A stretch of DNA of 64,000 nt from Gordionus sp. m RMFG-2023 (GCF_954871325.1 NC_088775.1:26575561-26639560), one strand, 5' to 3'; positions 10,537-23,990 are shown, counted from the stretch's first letter. Program-made: numbers and translations. Notes: generated from the letters alone by a model not told the origin.

Positions 10537-13500
10537 TTATTGAAATTTTAACAAAACAAGATGATACCTACCTATAAGAGGCTCCTTGACGTTATCTATA
10601 ATGGGTTGGAGCTTGGAGATGAGGGGTGGAAGGGAAGCTACTTTACTTTTTGTCGAGCTGATAAGATTTCGTCCCAGAACAAAACCCTGTTTGGTGGATG
10701 GTACAGCAGAATGAGAATGCTGAGAGTCGCGATGGAATGGGGGCGGAACGGGCGCGTAAATATTTCCATTAGCAATGGGAGAATCGGAACAATTGAGATC
10801 ATTGGCGTAATATTTTTGGTATGTTGAGGGCAACGATGACGATAATTCCTGCGTCAAGTAACCTAGTTATTTGATTTATCAACAAAAAAAAATATGGACT
10901 ATTCATGATGGTTTTTCATATTTCTAAGAAACATATTTAATCAATAGAAAGATGATTTAACTATTCGGTAAATGCGAATTTCGTTGGTGAGATTTTGTGG
11001 GACCCGAACTTGGCATGAGTAGATAGCTTTTTTATTATATTTTATAAAATGAATTATCTATAAATGTAAAATATATTTACAGCTAAAACGAATAAAGGAT
11101 ATATTTTAATGGAGATTAAGGTGTATAAAAAGATAAATTTGTGGAGCAAACTTTTTGGCCACTTCATGGCTAGAATAGGGGAAATCAAGGTGATGTTGAT
11201 AAGCGGCCTTGTTATCTGTAGGGTCAACACTAGGATAGCCAGTAAGTGACGCGACCCCTCCACCTTCAGCTTTAACACCAGCTGCAGGGGATGAAAAGTA
11301 ATTGCGGTGATATTGGTTTTCTTTATAGTCAATTTTAGTCGAATTAATGAGAGACGCTGTCCCAATACCCATTGGACTATATGTGTGCCCATTGGGTGAG
11401 ACAGACCCAATAGAATTGTGAGTGTGGGGATTGGAATGCGAATTGAGAGCATGGTGATGGGTGTGAGAGTTTATGACAATGTTGAACGGCTTTTTGGCAA
11501 CGGTAATTTGGATTCGGGCGTCAACCAGGGCTGTGTTGTTGAGCTCGCGCATGGCCTGCAAGGCTCGTAGGGGATCCTGAAAATGGACAAACGCAAAACT
11601 ACGAACTTTTTTAACGCGCTCAACTTTGCCAAAGGACTCAAACGCTTTTCGTAATTCTTCTTCACCTACTTGCTCCGTCAGGTTTCGTACATGGAGAGCC
11701 TTTATCTGGTGGGAAAGAAGTGTAAATAATTATAAAAACATGTTAGAATAAAATTTAATAATAAATTTATAATTTATGGAATTCGATTCTTTCTAAACAA
11801 ATAAATTTTATGAAACGGCCTTAAATATAATGTTATGACAACGTGGATTATGAGTTTATACCTACAAAAATACAATTCGAATATTTACATTACGGATATT
11901 CGATTCATATTTTCAAATAGAATAATTTTATTATTTGTATACGTACAAACTGAATAATTTTATTATTCGTATTTGTACAAATTGAATAATAAAAACATTA
12001 TTCGATTCGAAAATTAATTCTTTAAAAATATTTTGAAAAATTAGTGAATGAAAAATTCTAAAAAAATTTTAGATTGAATCTTTTGAATATATTTTTTTAA
12101 AAATTTGTTATTTTATCTTGAAAAATTTCTTGAGCATGAAAATTATAAAAGGTTTACTTATAAAAGAATTTTTAGGGCTGTGCCGATAATAAATAAAAAT
12201 ATCAGATAGGCACCGATATTTAGCGTTTATATCGCATGAGGCGGATACCTGTTAAAATCGAAAAATTGAAGATTCGAAATCTTTTTTAAAAAAATTATAA
12301 ATAAATTTTTATTTATTTTAAAAAAAAGGATTTATTTATTTTTTATAAAAATGGAAAAGAACACCAAAAGCTTTATTTATTTTTAAAAAAATTTAAAATA
12401 ATAAGGCCAATTTTACTATTTATACTATTTTTAAATATGGCATCTGAATTATGAAAATATTTTACAAGACAAAGAAAATTTTGCAAAATGCGTTATCTGC
12501 GGAATTCTAATTTAACGGGGAGGAATAATAAAAAATTCATTAAATACTACCAATACTGCGCGAACTGTTCGTAGCCCGACCCGGAAATTTCGGGGGGTTG
12601 TAATAGCTGTCTGACCCGGCCCGAAAAATAAATATAAATATCCTAAATAATTATAATTCATAATGTCAATTATAACCCCATATCATTTTTTAATAAGTTC
12701 AACCAGAATAATATGTCATTTTCAATTATTATTTTGTAATTTACATAACAACCATATAAAAAATTATTTTGTTTAATTATATTTTTGTTGCATTGCAGAG
12801 TTAAAACGATAGTATCAAGTTAAATAAAATATTTTTACTATATATTTAATTAAATAGGCACAATTTCATATTAAAAAAATTATTTTAATGGATGCCAACT
12901 TAAAAAAAATTGGTGAAAAGATTAAAAGCAATGAATGAATAAATGAATAAATGTCAAATCTGAGGATTGGAAATTAAATTATTAGGCACAAATCAACTAA
13001 AAAGGACAAAAAAATAGAGAGTAAAAAGACTCAATTAACAATTGATAGCCTTTTTGATATTGATCCCAAAAAACTGAAAAGTTGTACCAAATTTTAAAAA
13101 AGAGTGTACAAGGTGGTTACCATTGTGGTAAGATCATTTGACACAATTCATGGGAAAGGCTTTGATTGTTGCCAAAATTGGCTCAATATATAGAAATATT
13201 GATGTTAAAAGTCAAGACAACTTCTAGAAATTTAATAGATACTGCTGATGGTATACGCAATAAATTATTTTTGAAATTATGCATATATGAAAAAGGTAGA
13301 TGTGCTAGTAACAATATATATGAAAATATGGTTAAATTATTTACAATTTTTTATAGCCACCACAGACTTTTGGATTTCTTAAACGATTCTTGAAAACTTA
13401 ATAAAGTTGTAATGATTACATGCAAGTTTGAAGAAAAAAAAATTTGGGTAAAAATATTAAAAAGGAAATTAGTAGAAATTTCACATTATTAGACATTGAT

Positions 13501-16500
13501 TTCATCAAAATAATTATAAAAATTAATGTATTTTTTAAATCAAAACAGTAAGTGCATATTTATTGGAAATGCAATTCATTACAGACCAAGGAGCTAATAT
13601 GATTAAAGCATTTGAAAATCTGATTGAATTGTACTTCTCATCTTTTATATATAATATTAAGGAAAACCTTTGATAATAAAAATATTCTCAAGGTTCAGAC
13701 ATATAATGAAACAGAGTGGGTATGTTAAATCAACTTTTTATTAAAATATAACATTAAATTTTAGATTATTTAATCAGATTGATAAAACCCTCCATTTGTG
13801 TATTGAGACTCGATGGAATAGCAGACTTATAATGATTAAATCGATTTTTAATCAATTCAATGAAATATTGGAGATTCTCAGTTCTAGAAGAGTCGATTAG
13901 GCTCGAAAAAATATAGAATGAAATGGTGAGGGACCTTATCAAGTTTCTGATGTCTTTTAAAATTGAGAGTGATGAACTTGAGGGTGATTTAAAAATAATA
14001 GTTCAAGAAGATATATGTGTTATCTATCACAAAATATTGAGTTTTTTAGCTCATCCAAACTTAAACTCGCAGCTTAACTATTTTTGTGCCCAAAACTTCG
14101 GGATAGGGATGCACCGATATTTTTATCGGAATCGGGCCGATATTTCACCCATTTAAATATTGGTTATCGGCCAACATTATAAAATTTTCCGATCCGATAT
14201 AAAATGGCATCTTTAACAAAAATAAAATGTTATAAAATTTTTTTTAAAAAGTTATATCTAAAATCATTTATTTTTATAAATACGATACCACTTTTTGGAG
14301 GCCGATCCTATATTTTCAATATTAAATTGATATCCACCGATTACCGATCCGATATCATATCTGATTTTGTATTCTGTAAAGATACCAATGGTTTTAATTT
14401 TTAATTAAATTGATATCCACCGATTACCGATCCGATATCATATCTGATTTTGTATTCTGTAAAGATACCAATGGTTTTAATTTTTAATATACTTTTTATT
14501 AGTATAGCATCTATAATTTAACTATACCATAACTTATGTCATTTAAATATATTATAATGATCAGTTATAGTTTATAATTCAATTCAATAAAATATCTTTA
14601 TTGTTAAATCACTTTTATATAATAAGTAATACATATTAATCAATATACATAATAAGTAATAAACAAATATATATAAAATTTGAAATAAATATTTAAAATA
14701 ATATTTAACATTAATATATCAAAGATTTCTTTTTAGAAATATCAAAATTTCCAATTTATCAGAGGTCAGCCTGTGGCGATGGTAATTGTCAATATCACCA
14801 GCTTCACTAAAAACTGATTCTGAAGAGATTATCGCACACTTTTTAAAGAGAATGCCCAAAAAATAACAATATGGCAGAATGTTTATTAATTAATTTATTA
14901 TTATTAAAAAAATATTACATAAAAATGGATTTCGATTTTATTTATAAAAATAAATGATTTTCGATATAACTTTTTTTTAATTTTATAACATTTTATTATT
15001 GTTAAAGACTCCATTTTATATCGGATCGGAAAATTTTATACTATTAGCCGATAACCGATATTTTAAAATGGGTGAAATATCGGCTCGATCCGATCTGATA
15101 AAAAATATCGGTACATCCCTAATTACAACTATTATCTTCTACATTCAACATAAATCCTTCTTATTGTTTTTATATAATCGCAATAATTTTTAAATTCGAT
15201 TGTATTTTAAGTTTTTTATATTTTTTACAAATTAAGTTGCATTTTACTTATATATTTTGAGTATATTATGGCCGTCAAATAAGCTTTTAAAGGTGGAGAT
15301 GAAATACATATAAATATTTTTTGGCCATAGGTTATTTAGTTTTGACACAATGAAGTACGCCAAAATGACAAAGATCTAATGGTAAATTATTTGAAAAATT
15401 TGATTATTTTATAAAATAATAAATCTATTATAAATACTCTTTTGCAAATTATTTCAACAAATACTAGTATCCCTTCCCTATCCATATTAAGAATAGGCTA
15501 ATACTAATATTAAAATGCTTAATTATTATAAATAACTCATCATTAAATATTTTATTAACTATTGTAAATATTTATTCATATATATGTGTTTATGTTAACA
15601 AATAAATAATAAAAACTGTATTTTATAAACTATTCTAATTTAATTGGTAATGATAATTTAAAAATATCATATATTAAAAATACTCGAATTTAGCAAAAGA
15701 TACAAGTATCTATTTAATATTTTGAAAAAGATACTGGTATGTGAAGATTTATTTTTTCATAAAGAATTTGTTTATCGATTCTTTTCGAAGAACCTGTCTT
15801 CTGTATATAACAATATTTGAATCTTATTATCAGGTCAAATATCTTTAGATGTAATAATTTAAATCATATAATAGATATATCGTTTGTCTAGAATTGGAAT
15901 GCTCCACTCGACATTTTCAAAATTTTTGAGTTAGAAGTGGACATAAATTTATTTATTCCCAATATATATAAAAATAAAAACTAGATTAAAAATTATTAAT
16001 TTTTGCCAAAGTTATAGCTCTGTCAGAATTGATCAATAGTTTTCCTATATTTTATTTTAAACTTTAATGTTGATTTTCTCATTTTAAACATTTGTGCAAG
16101 TGGAACACTTCAATTCTAGGCCAACGATATATATAAATCTTTGTTTGCTAGAATTTCTTATTATCAGGCTAATTTATATATGGTAAATAAGTGTTCATAT
16201 CTGATTGATTAATATAATAATAATTTGAATTAATCAAATATGTCAATCATAAGATATTTAATTTTATATATATCAATAATATATAATTTTTATATATCAT
16301 ATCACAATATATATATAAATTTATCAATGTAATTTTTCATAATATAAATTAGAGATCTGCAAAGTTAAGCCCGGCCCGAACGGACTTCGGGCCAGACCTA
16401 ATATTTTTAAAAAAATTTCGGGCCAGATCGGGTCGGACCTTGGAAATTTTATTAAATATATCTAAATTTATCAATTCTATATTGAATTTTTTATGTATAA

Positions 16501-19500
16501 TAAAAATTTTTGATTTAATTTATTGAAACTAAACGCTATATAACATATGTCTTTTATTTTAAGTAATTATAAAAATTAATTTCTATATTTAAATAAATTC
16601 GGGTCTGGCCGGTAAATTTTTTTAAAATAATTTCGGGTTCAGTACGGCAAAACTTTTTTTAAAAAAATTTTGGGCCGGGCCGGGCTTGAAAAATTAGGCC
16701 CGATGCAGATCACTAAAATAAATATAATATCAGGCATAAATAAACATCTTGAAAATTAAAATCTTTATATATATATAATTATATTTATAAAATATCATAT
16801 TTTAACTTAATATATATTAATTATGACATATCATTTTCACACAATTTTATTATTTCTTCATAATTCTTTTATGGTTAAAATTTTCGTATTTGGAATTTTT
16901 ATATATTTTAATATCATATTATAAAAAATTGTTTGATTGTGCTGACAAGCCACAATTCTATTAACCCCAATGGTAGTAATATTACTAATATGATCTTAAC
17001 AATTTGAGAAATTATCATAAAAAATGGTGAATGTTATGTATACAAATATTTGGCTTATTTTATAAAAGAACTTTTGCCATTCTATAAATTAGGTTACTAC
17101 AAGTTACAATTATATTTTTGTAAAACCCTTGTAATTGATGTTTTCTCATTATGTAAAAATTTTATCAAGTAGGGTTATATAATTATCAATTCGACATGTG
17201 ATTGCCCTTTTATTAAAAATTGCAGTGACATTTTGAGTGATAAAATCTTAATTGAATTTATTTGCTGTAGAAATTACTAGACATATAAAGGTGCTCTATT
17301 CGCCAAAAGCCCTATTATTGATATAAAAGTCAAGCACTGGATAACAGTGCACAATATTTTTACAAGCAAGGTCACATCATATAACAACTTTTAAAGATCA
17401 GAATTAAGCTAAAAAATTATTTTTAAGGTCAGATCAAGCATAAATAATTCAAAAATTACTATGGGGCATATTCAAGCCCACAATTTCTAATTGGTATATT
17501 GGTATGAACTTAAATAACGAATACCAGTAACCAATATCCAACTTAATAATTATACATCATTATTTTTTTTAAAAACTTGACTCCAAATTAAACCATTAAT
17601 ACTTAAGAAAAAAATTGAAATTTATAGAGATAAGAAATAATAAGTATTTAACTTTCACATTTTGTTGCATAATTATTTTATTTAAAGAATATATATAGTA
17701 TTTGCAATTTGACATATATGTTATTGATTAATTGTTTTTTTTATGTTATATTATTTCTTTATTTTTCTTTTATTATATTTTATGTTATATTAGGAATCAA
17801 TAATTTATGCATAATTAAATAACTTGATATCTCTGAAATTATTCCCCTTGAACAAAATATTTTTTTAAAAAAAATTATTTGTATTATAAAAAAACATTTT
17901 TAATAATTAAAAATTATCCATGTAGGAAAGAAGACTGAGAAAAAGGTTTTATTTCAAATAAAATTAAGTTTTTTTAATCATATTTCATTAAAATTGTAAT
18001 TGGTATCAGCTGATTGATACATATTGTTATTGATATTTTATCTTAATTAAATTAAATATAATCAAGCAGTGAAAAATGTAGAGACCACATTTAGTCAACA
18101 CAATTTTTGTCAAAATCATCATAGGTCAAGAAAAATATTGTTGTATTTAAATTTACAAATTACCATAAAATAGTCCAAACATCTACCTAACTAAATTTAA
18201 AAAATTATTTATACTTTTTTCTCAAAATTGATTCTAGTAAAGGAAATTTTTGAACCAACAAGCTCCAAACCTGGGGCTTATAGATTCAATTACTTTATTA
18301 AGTCTCCCAAAAATTAATACTATTATTCCATTATTTTCATTATCAATGTTATATTGATATACAAATATACCATTTACATAAAAATAATTCATATAAAAAT
18401 GACAAAATATTTCATTACTTGAATTATGAAAAATGTGTAAAATTTTTAAATTTTTTTTATTTTTCCTAATTCTATAAAATACCAAATTTGTAAGCATAAT
18501 TTGATTGATCCAATTAGCCCTGATTCTACTAGCCCCTATTTACTAATATTATTAATACCTTTTAAAAATATATTTAAACACGAAACATGATTATGAAACT
18601 TTCTGAAATATAAAAAAGGGTTTTTAAATTTCAAATTTTATTATTTTTAAACTTTTCATATTTTAATGCCACCTAGTATTGTGGTGTAAAAACATTTTGA
18701 TTTTTACCTAAGCATATTTTATCATAAAAATTTTTAAATAGCTTAGGGATATAAAATATTTTTAGTCTCAAATATACATATTATACAATGCTATTACATA
18801 ATTAAATTTTAATTTCTAAACATATCTGGTTTTAAAATAAAATCTGCTGAATCGACAAGCCCCTTGTGCTAACTAGCCCATGTCTCCCCTATTCATAATT
18901 TACATCAAAGTTTGTGTGAAACCAAAAATAAGTAGGTGAATGATATTGAAATACAGATAATAAATGACATATGAGCTAATTCTACTTAAAGAATTCCAAA
19001 ATGTAATGATAATAAATACAGTTCAATTATAAGCTATTCACTAGTTAACAATATTAGTTCCACTCCAAAAATAAAATTTTTAATAAAAAATACTAAAACT
19101 AAGACCATGTCAAATATAAAAGAAATATATAATAGGGGTATAAATAATCAAATTTCACAATTTTATTAGTTTAAGGGTTTTATAATAATTGATTTAACAT
19201 TTTTAATTCATGTTTTCAGTTTTATAATTGGTTTCACCACTTTTATAACAATTTCAGTTTTTAATTCATGTTTTGGTTTTCATATTATTATAATTGATTT
19301 CACATTTTTTAAACCAATTTGTTCAATTTTTAATTCATGTTTTCTCTTCCAAATAGAATTATTCAGTATTTGTTTAATTTTACCAAATGTGATGGGTGTG
19401 ATGTCTAATAAAATTACTATTATTCCTCATCTAATATAAACACTAACCCTTATCTTTATTGCATAGTTCTAAGCTACTTGCATGCAGTTCAAGAGTTTGG

Positions 19501-22105
19501 TGTCTTGCCTGGACCATGTAGTTAGGTAAAAACGACAAACTTTATTAGCTACTTCATGCTTCTCAGCAAAGTAACTGTTAAATTTTATCAAATGTAGTGG
19601 GATTGGTGTCTAATAAAATTAAACTGCAAATTTAATTAACTATGAAATAAATAAAACTAAGCATTTATTTAAAAAACTATGAAAATAATTTAAAGCTATA
19701 AAATCATATTTAAAAAACTATGAATATAAGTTTCCCTTATAATAATAAGTTAATAAATAACAATCTTCTTTATTTACACATTAAAATAAAAATTTATATG
19801 TTGGAGTATTTTAATTTAAGATTTTTGAAATCTTTAACGTTTAATAGTTAATCATTTAAAAAATGAATCAGACAACTTTATCATATTTTAAATCAATTTT
19901 AATTTTAACTAAGGTTACTCCAAAATTCTATAGCAAAATTGTCTACAGTTCATAAGTCAAGTACCATCACAAATTTTAAAAAATAATAAAGCAAAATTCT
20001 TTTTAAAATGTGCATGAGGTCATTTAAAAGAATCCAATATACCCTATGTATTGTATTATACATAATAGCTGGTATTAGTTGTAGCTGATTAAAAATGGTT
20101 TAGGTTAGTTTTTAGCTAGCTATAACTCAAGCATCAATACTTAATGAATTTTATCTAGCATGCATCTGTAAATTAAACCTATTTCACGCATAAATTAATT
20201 AAAATTATTAATTTTTAAAGAAAAAAATTGCTTGATTTAATTTATGATTTAGATCAAATTGATTTTTATTTCCACAAAGTCCAAAAGCAAATAAAAAATG
20301 GGGCCAATATTGGCAATAAAATTTGGGGAAATCTTGTGTAATTAATATATGATAAAAATAAATTATACATAAAAAAAATATATGTATTGCATAATGCTAA
20401 AAGATAAGAAACAAAGGCAAAGAAGGTAATTTTCGTATCATAATGAAATAGCATTTTAATAAATTAGTGAGATAATTAATAAATTAGTGAGATATTATCT
20501 AATATTGAAAAAAGTATTTACTATTAAAAATTTCATTAAATTGAGTATCATTTAATATATAAAGATAAATTTACTTCTTGAGGTCGAGATTCATAGTAGG
20601 CAAGTGTACTGTTGAAATTGTTTATGTAACTATTTGACAAACTATTGTTTGTATAATTGGCTATTGTATTATTATTAAAGCTATTGTTATTGAGATAATT
20701 TCTGCCAGATGCCCAATCCACAACAAACATAGAATGTTCATCATCTTCCTCTTCTTCATTATCACCTTCTGGTGTTGAGAGTGATGATGATGAAGACATG
20801 GAACCTTTTCCATTTTCATGAGTCTTACCATCATTACAATTATAAAAATTCTGCTTTTTAACAGTGGTTGATAATAATCTTTCAAGGGCAATCTGAGCCA
20901 AAGAATGGGTTTCATATTCCAATAAGCAAATATCATTGGCAGGTTTATAAATGACATCTACTAAGCCATCTTTGTGTTTACATTTAAATAATAATATAAT
21001 TATTTTTTATAGCATAATTGACCTGTTCAAATATCAAATATTTATATTACTTGTTAATGATGATATTTGTTCGTATATTTTAGGCTTGCTTTTTTCATGA
21101 TCAAAATTAAATAACTGTAAACGTCTTGGACCATCACTTTCAGGCCAGCTTGCTTTAATTGTATTTCCTTGTACATATTGACCATTGAGCTAGTTAAAAT
21201 AGAATTAGATGTATCAAATAAAGTTTTAAAACCTCTGTTAAAGCTTTTTCAGCATCTGTTTTAGTCATAAATGTGACATAAACAGTGACATAACAATTAT
21301 TTTTATCTTTAATTCTTTTCCCATTTAAACTATTATAATTTGCTTTGGGATCATGAGTAATAATTCGCAACTCCCACACTTGTCCTAATTTTTCCATTAA
21401 CCCTAATACATCATCTTCTTTAACACATCTAGGGATGTTTTTACAAACAATCTTAACAATCAAAAAAATTTATAAAAGTAAAAATGAAATCTACTTCTGA
21501 TCCTTTGTCTGGATAACCAGTAATACGTGAATTATTTGAGTGTGAAAAATTATATCTTTTAAGTGCCATCCCTGTGTAAAAGGATGGGGATGATTCGTTT
21601 GATCGCTTTAAATTAATGTATATTTCCATTAAAACATATTTATTTGTAAAAAAAAATAGAACATATATTTCTAAAAAAAATAATAACATAATTTTTTTGC
21701 TCAGAATTAGATGAACGTGTTCTCATATTGCCGTTAGTGGATAATGTCGGGGTGTTCGTTCTTTCGCCACTTAAACGTTGTCTTTGTGCTTTAATTGCAC
21801 TGAATAGATAGGCGCTTTTATTTATGGCGTTTCGATAATTGCTAGATTTGAGATTCTCTAATAATGATATTGCGGCATTTGATGGGAGCGATTTTAATGC
21901 TTCGAGAGCTTTTGTATCCCATTCATCATCTGTTATCATGCCTAAGCAATCCAATATTTAATAAAAAATCTCTAATTTAATAATAAACATGTATACTACC
22001 TTCTTTCTCCAAATTCGAAATATAAGCAGCCACTTGTTCATCAAACCCAATACTGAGAAGTTTTTTATATAATTTATCGAAACGTGAATATGAATCCAAC
22101 TCCAT
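10537..22105 (-). CDS. hnRNP Q/R (SYNCRIP)-like RNA-binding protein, eight inferred exons
   Basis: Inferred exons (minus): 22105-22000, 21941-21688, 21605-21495, 21451-21233, 21189-21051, 20969-20575, 11705-11163, 10848-10537; phases agree across every GT-AG junction, giving about 690 residues. The start ATG at 22105 opens MELDSYSRFDKLYKKLLSIG. Residues 1-100 match the N-terminal acidic domain of hnRNP Q/R, including NKSAYLFSAIKAQRQR. RRM1 (about 158-235) starts IVCKNIPR; RRM2 (about 253-340) includes GLVDVIYKP and CLLEYETH; RRM3 (from about 409) has LHVRNL and SFAFVHF as RNP motifs. The family binds mRNA in splicing, translation and transport. Oddities: RRM2 has a serine/acidic insertion of about 30 residues before its last strand, and an Asn/Ser-rich linker separates RRM2 from RRM3. 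Exons 1-7 are well supported; the donor at 11162 is weak and the last exon is uncertain. Confidence 0.88.
12173..14103 (+). pseudogene. hAT transposase remnant with BED finger, inside the giant intron
   Basis: A left-end-like TAGGGCTGTGCCGATAAT lies at about 12173. Plus-strand fragments follow in hAT order: a BED-like ENFAKCVICG (about 12470), TQLTIDSLFDID, VRSFDTIHGKGF (about 13120-13160), FITDQGANMIKAF (about 13575) and CIETRWNSRL (about 13800). The frame is broken many times, and a GC-rich piece related to the 16350 element interrupts it at 12560-12635. The right end is not seen; another hAT element begins at 14104 within the remnant or at its edge. Confidence 0.7.
14104..15121 (-). mobile_element. 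hAT element with long inverted repeats (TAGGGATGCACCGAT)
   Basis: The left end TAGGGATGCACCGATATTTT and the complementary right end ending ACATCCCTA (15121) begin inverted repeats about 110 bp long, rich in CCGAT/ATCGG words. A minus-strand fragment at about 14738-14860 reads SSESVFSEAGDI then HRLTSDK, the hAT dimerisation signature. No clear 8-bp target duplication was found. It lies within or beside the older hAT remnant in the giant intron. Confidence 0.8.
14321..14489. repeat. 83-bp tandem duplication inside the hAT element
   Basis: A unit starting AAATTGATATCCACCGATTA at 14324 recurs at 14407 almost without change. It contains the same CCGAT words as the element ends, so it duplicates a likely subterminal binding segment. 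Confidence 0.85.
16350..16715. mobile_element. 366-bp hAT-type MITE with GC-rich ends
   Basis: The ends TAGAGATCTGCA (16350) and TGCAGATCACTA (16715) are inverted repeats. The flanks ATATAAAT (16342-16349) and AAATAAAT (16716-16723) agree at seven of eight bases. GGGCCGGGC-like words alternate with A/T runs near both ends, as in the 277-2986 element, so it is probably a non-autonomous relative. Confidence 0.75.
18234..18540. repeat. Unclassified repeat, inverted copy at about 62025-62385
   Basis: TGATTCTAGTAAA, ...AACAAGCTCCAAACCTGGGGCTT, TTTATTAAGTCTCCC and CTACTAGCCCCTA recur in reverse complement at 62025-62385. The two copies are diverged. No coding sequence or target duplication was recognised. 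Confidence 0.6.
19379..19622. repeat. Short direct repeats flanking an unassigned segment
   Basis: CCAAATGTGATGGGTGTGAT (about 19382) and a close relative at about 19588 (CAAATGTAGTGGGATTGGTG), each followed by GTCTAATAAAATT, flank about 170 bases. The minus strand of the enclosed part reads HEVANKVCRFYLTTWSRQD, balanced in composition but unidentified. Confidence 0.4.
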
Positions 22106-23433
22106 TTTTTATTACATGCTAATCCAAACTAAACGAATTGTATATTTTTGCGATAATATTTTTTAGATATTATAATAAATCAAACCAATTGAATATGTCC
22201 ATAAAATAACATTAAAGAAAATAAGCAATCATAAACATTTTTAATAAATTTAGCTTTATAAACACATTTGGAAAAATGAAATTGTAGATTTAAAAAATTG
22301 TTGAACGCGTTAAATGTAAATGTGCTAAAAAAATAAATAGAATCCATAATTTATTAATTAATGTAAACTTTTTAATTAAAAAGATATTGCATATTGTACA
22401 ATTGATTATTGTAATAATATTTATTAAGTTTCTAAGTTTTTTTAAATTTTTATTTCTTTTCTAGGTCCTATTGTATAATTTTTTTGCAACAAACATTGAT
22501 TCCGATGTAAATACAAATATTAAATAGCTATATTATATCCTAATATTCTACATTTTATATGTTTTAATACTAAAATTATCTAATATTTAATACTTTGCGA
22601 TAATCTATTTCAACTTCTACCTTATTAACTATTATGTATATCTAATTTTTTAATCATATATTATTTCATATTATAATAAAGAATATATTTGAACTATAAA
22701 GAATGCAAAAAAAAAATGTGTGTACGATAAAATAATAAAATTATATAATAGGGGAAGAGATATCACATCAGTAACAACTCAAAACGCTCCATATGTGTAA
22801 ATTATATTAAAGCAGTTGATCATCTATTTTATTATTGTTTAACAAACAATCAGATTACACCTTTAAAATCAAATATTTATCTTATAATTTAACAGGATTG
22901 CGTTTTAACTGGAGCAAGTCAAATTTCGAAATCCTTTTAATTTTTCAAGTGTAGTAGTAGTTTTGATACCATGTGATATTTAAATTTTAGATCTTTCTTA
23001 GAATTTGTATTTTCTTGTAAACTACTATTATTCTTTCTCCATAAGCCACATCAAGCATTAATTTTAGTTTTAAAAATATATATTATTAAATTATTATATA
23101 TTTTAATTTATCTTCACATCACGCTAGATAATTTGGATAAAATTATATAAGAAGAGGGAAAATAAATTGTAGCCCACAATATAGACCCAAACGGCATGGT
23201 CTACTAACGATTTACTTTTTATATTTTTAAGTGCAAATTGTTTTTTTAGCATAATTTTAATATATCCATTAAGAAAATTTTTCTAAACTCATAAAATTTA
23301 TTTAAAAAATATATGTTAAAAGATTTTATTAAAACATATATTATATAAAAATTGGATATAAACAATTATATAAAAGAATATGTCGCCATAAAGAAGAGAT
23401 AATGCTTAGGAACTTCGATCTACATATTTCAAG
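22106..23433. other. Upstream region of the hnRNP gene, no gene recognised
   Basis: AT-rich. It should hold the minus-strand promoter and 5' untranslated region of the hnRNP Q/R-like gene immediately above 22105, but no core element can be singled out in such AT-rich sequence. Confidence 0.3.
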
Positions 23434-23481
23434 GGGAATCTGAGGCGGGGATGGAATCCATAGTTGGGGTCAACAGTAATG
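23434..23481 (+). CDS. Candidate small first or internal exon
   Basis: A GC-richer 48-bp island ends in a perfect donor, AATG|GTGAGT, and may be preceded by an acceptor ending TTTCAAG. In one frame it reads ESEAGMESIVGVNSN, and an ATG at 23451 would start MESIVGVNSN. No partner exon was found; a Helitron begins at about 23915. It could be a stranded host exon or chance. Confidence 0.25.
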
Positions 23482-23932
23482 GTGAGTCTTCTATTTAACA
23501 AAAGTGCTACTAGAAAAAAAATTCAATTAAATAAAAATAAAATTCACATTCAGAAAAGGAAAGGAAAGGAAAATCATATTTATTATATTTTTTTTAATAT
23601 TTTTTTGTTAGGCATTAATTATCCTGAAATGTTATTTTTTGTTAGATTTGTTTTTATTTTTTTTAATAATTAATTCCTATTTTTGCTCTCTCTGTAATTT
23701 ATGTCATTTCTAATATATTTTTCGCAGTCTTTTCTCGATTATTTTTCCTCTCATATTTTTTTTTTATTCTTTCTTATCTTTTTTAAACTAATTTCTATAT
23801 TTTTCTTGTCATCTTTTTTCAATTCTTTATTTTTATTTAACTATTCCTTTTCCACTATTTTTACTTTTCTCTTATTACGATTGCAGAAAATAAAGCAATC
23901 ATTTGATAATAAAGTATATATTATAATTATCC

Positions 23933-23990
23933 GATGTCCTCACTACGTCATCGTGACGTCATGTCATCGCTGCGTCATGTCATCGGTACG
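23933..23990. promoter_or_regulatory. Iterated TACGTCAT/TGACGTCA block at Helitron 5' end
   Basis: CTACGTCATCGTGACGTCATG, then TGCGTCATGTCATCGGTACG, gives three to four CGTCAT words. The same block in the large Helitron is 39935-40005. The words resemble bZIP (CRE-like) sites or replication iterons; the role is inferred from position and iteration only. Confidence 0.5.

Larger units (their letters stand above)
11706..20574 (-). other. 8.87-kb intron of the hnRNP Q/R-like gene
   Basis: The donor is GAA|GTAAAT at 20574 and the acceptor CCCACCAG at 11706, in matching phase. Other introns of the gene are 58, 82, 43, 43, 81 and about 314 bp. The intron is filled with AT-rich sequence and DNA-transposon remnants at 12173-14103, 14104-15121 and 16350-16715, plus unclassified repeats at 18234-18540 and 19379-19622. 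The stretch 16716-18233 shows nothing recognisable. Confidence 0.85.

Noticed and set aside
10561-10827. Plus-strand ORF of 88 residues
   Set aside because: Lies opposite the inferred last exon of the hnRNP Q/R-like gene and resembles no family; a shadow frame.
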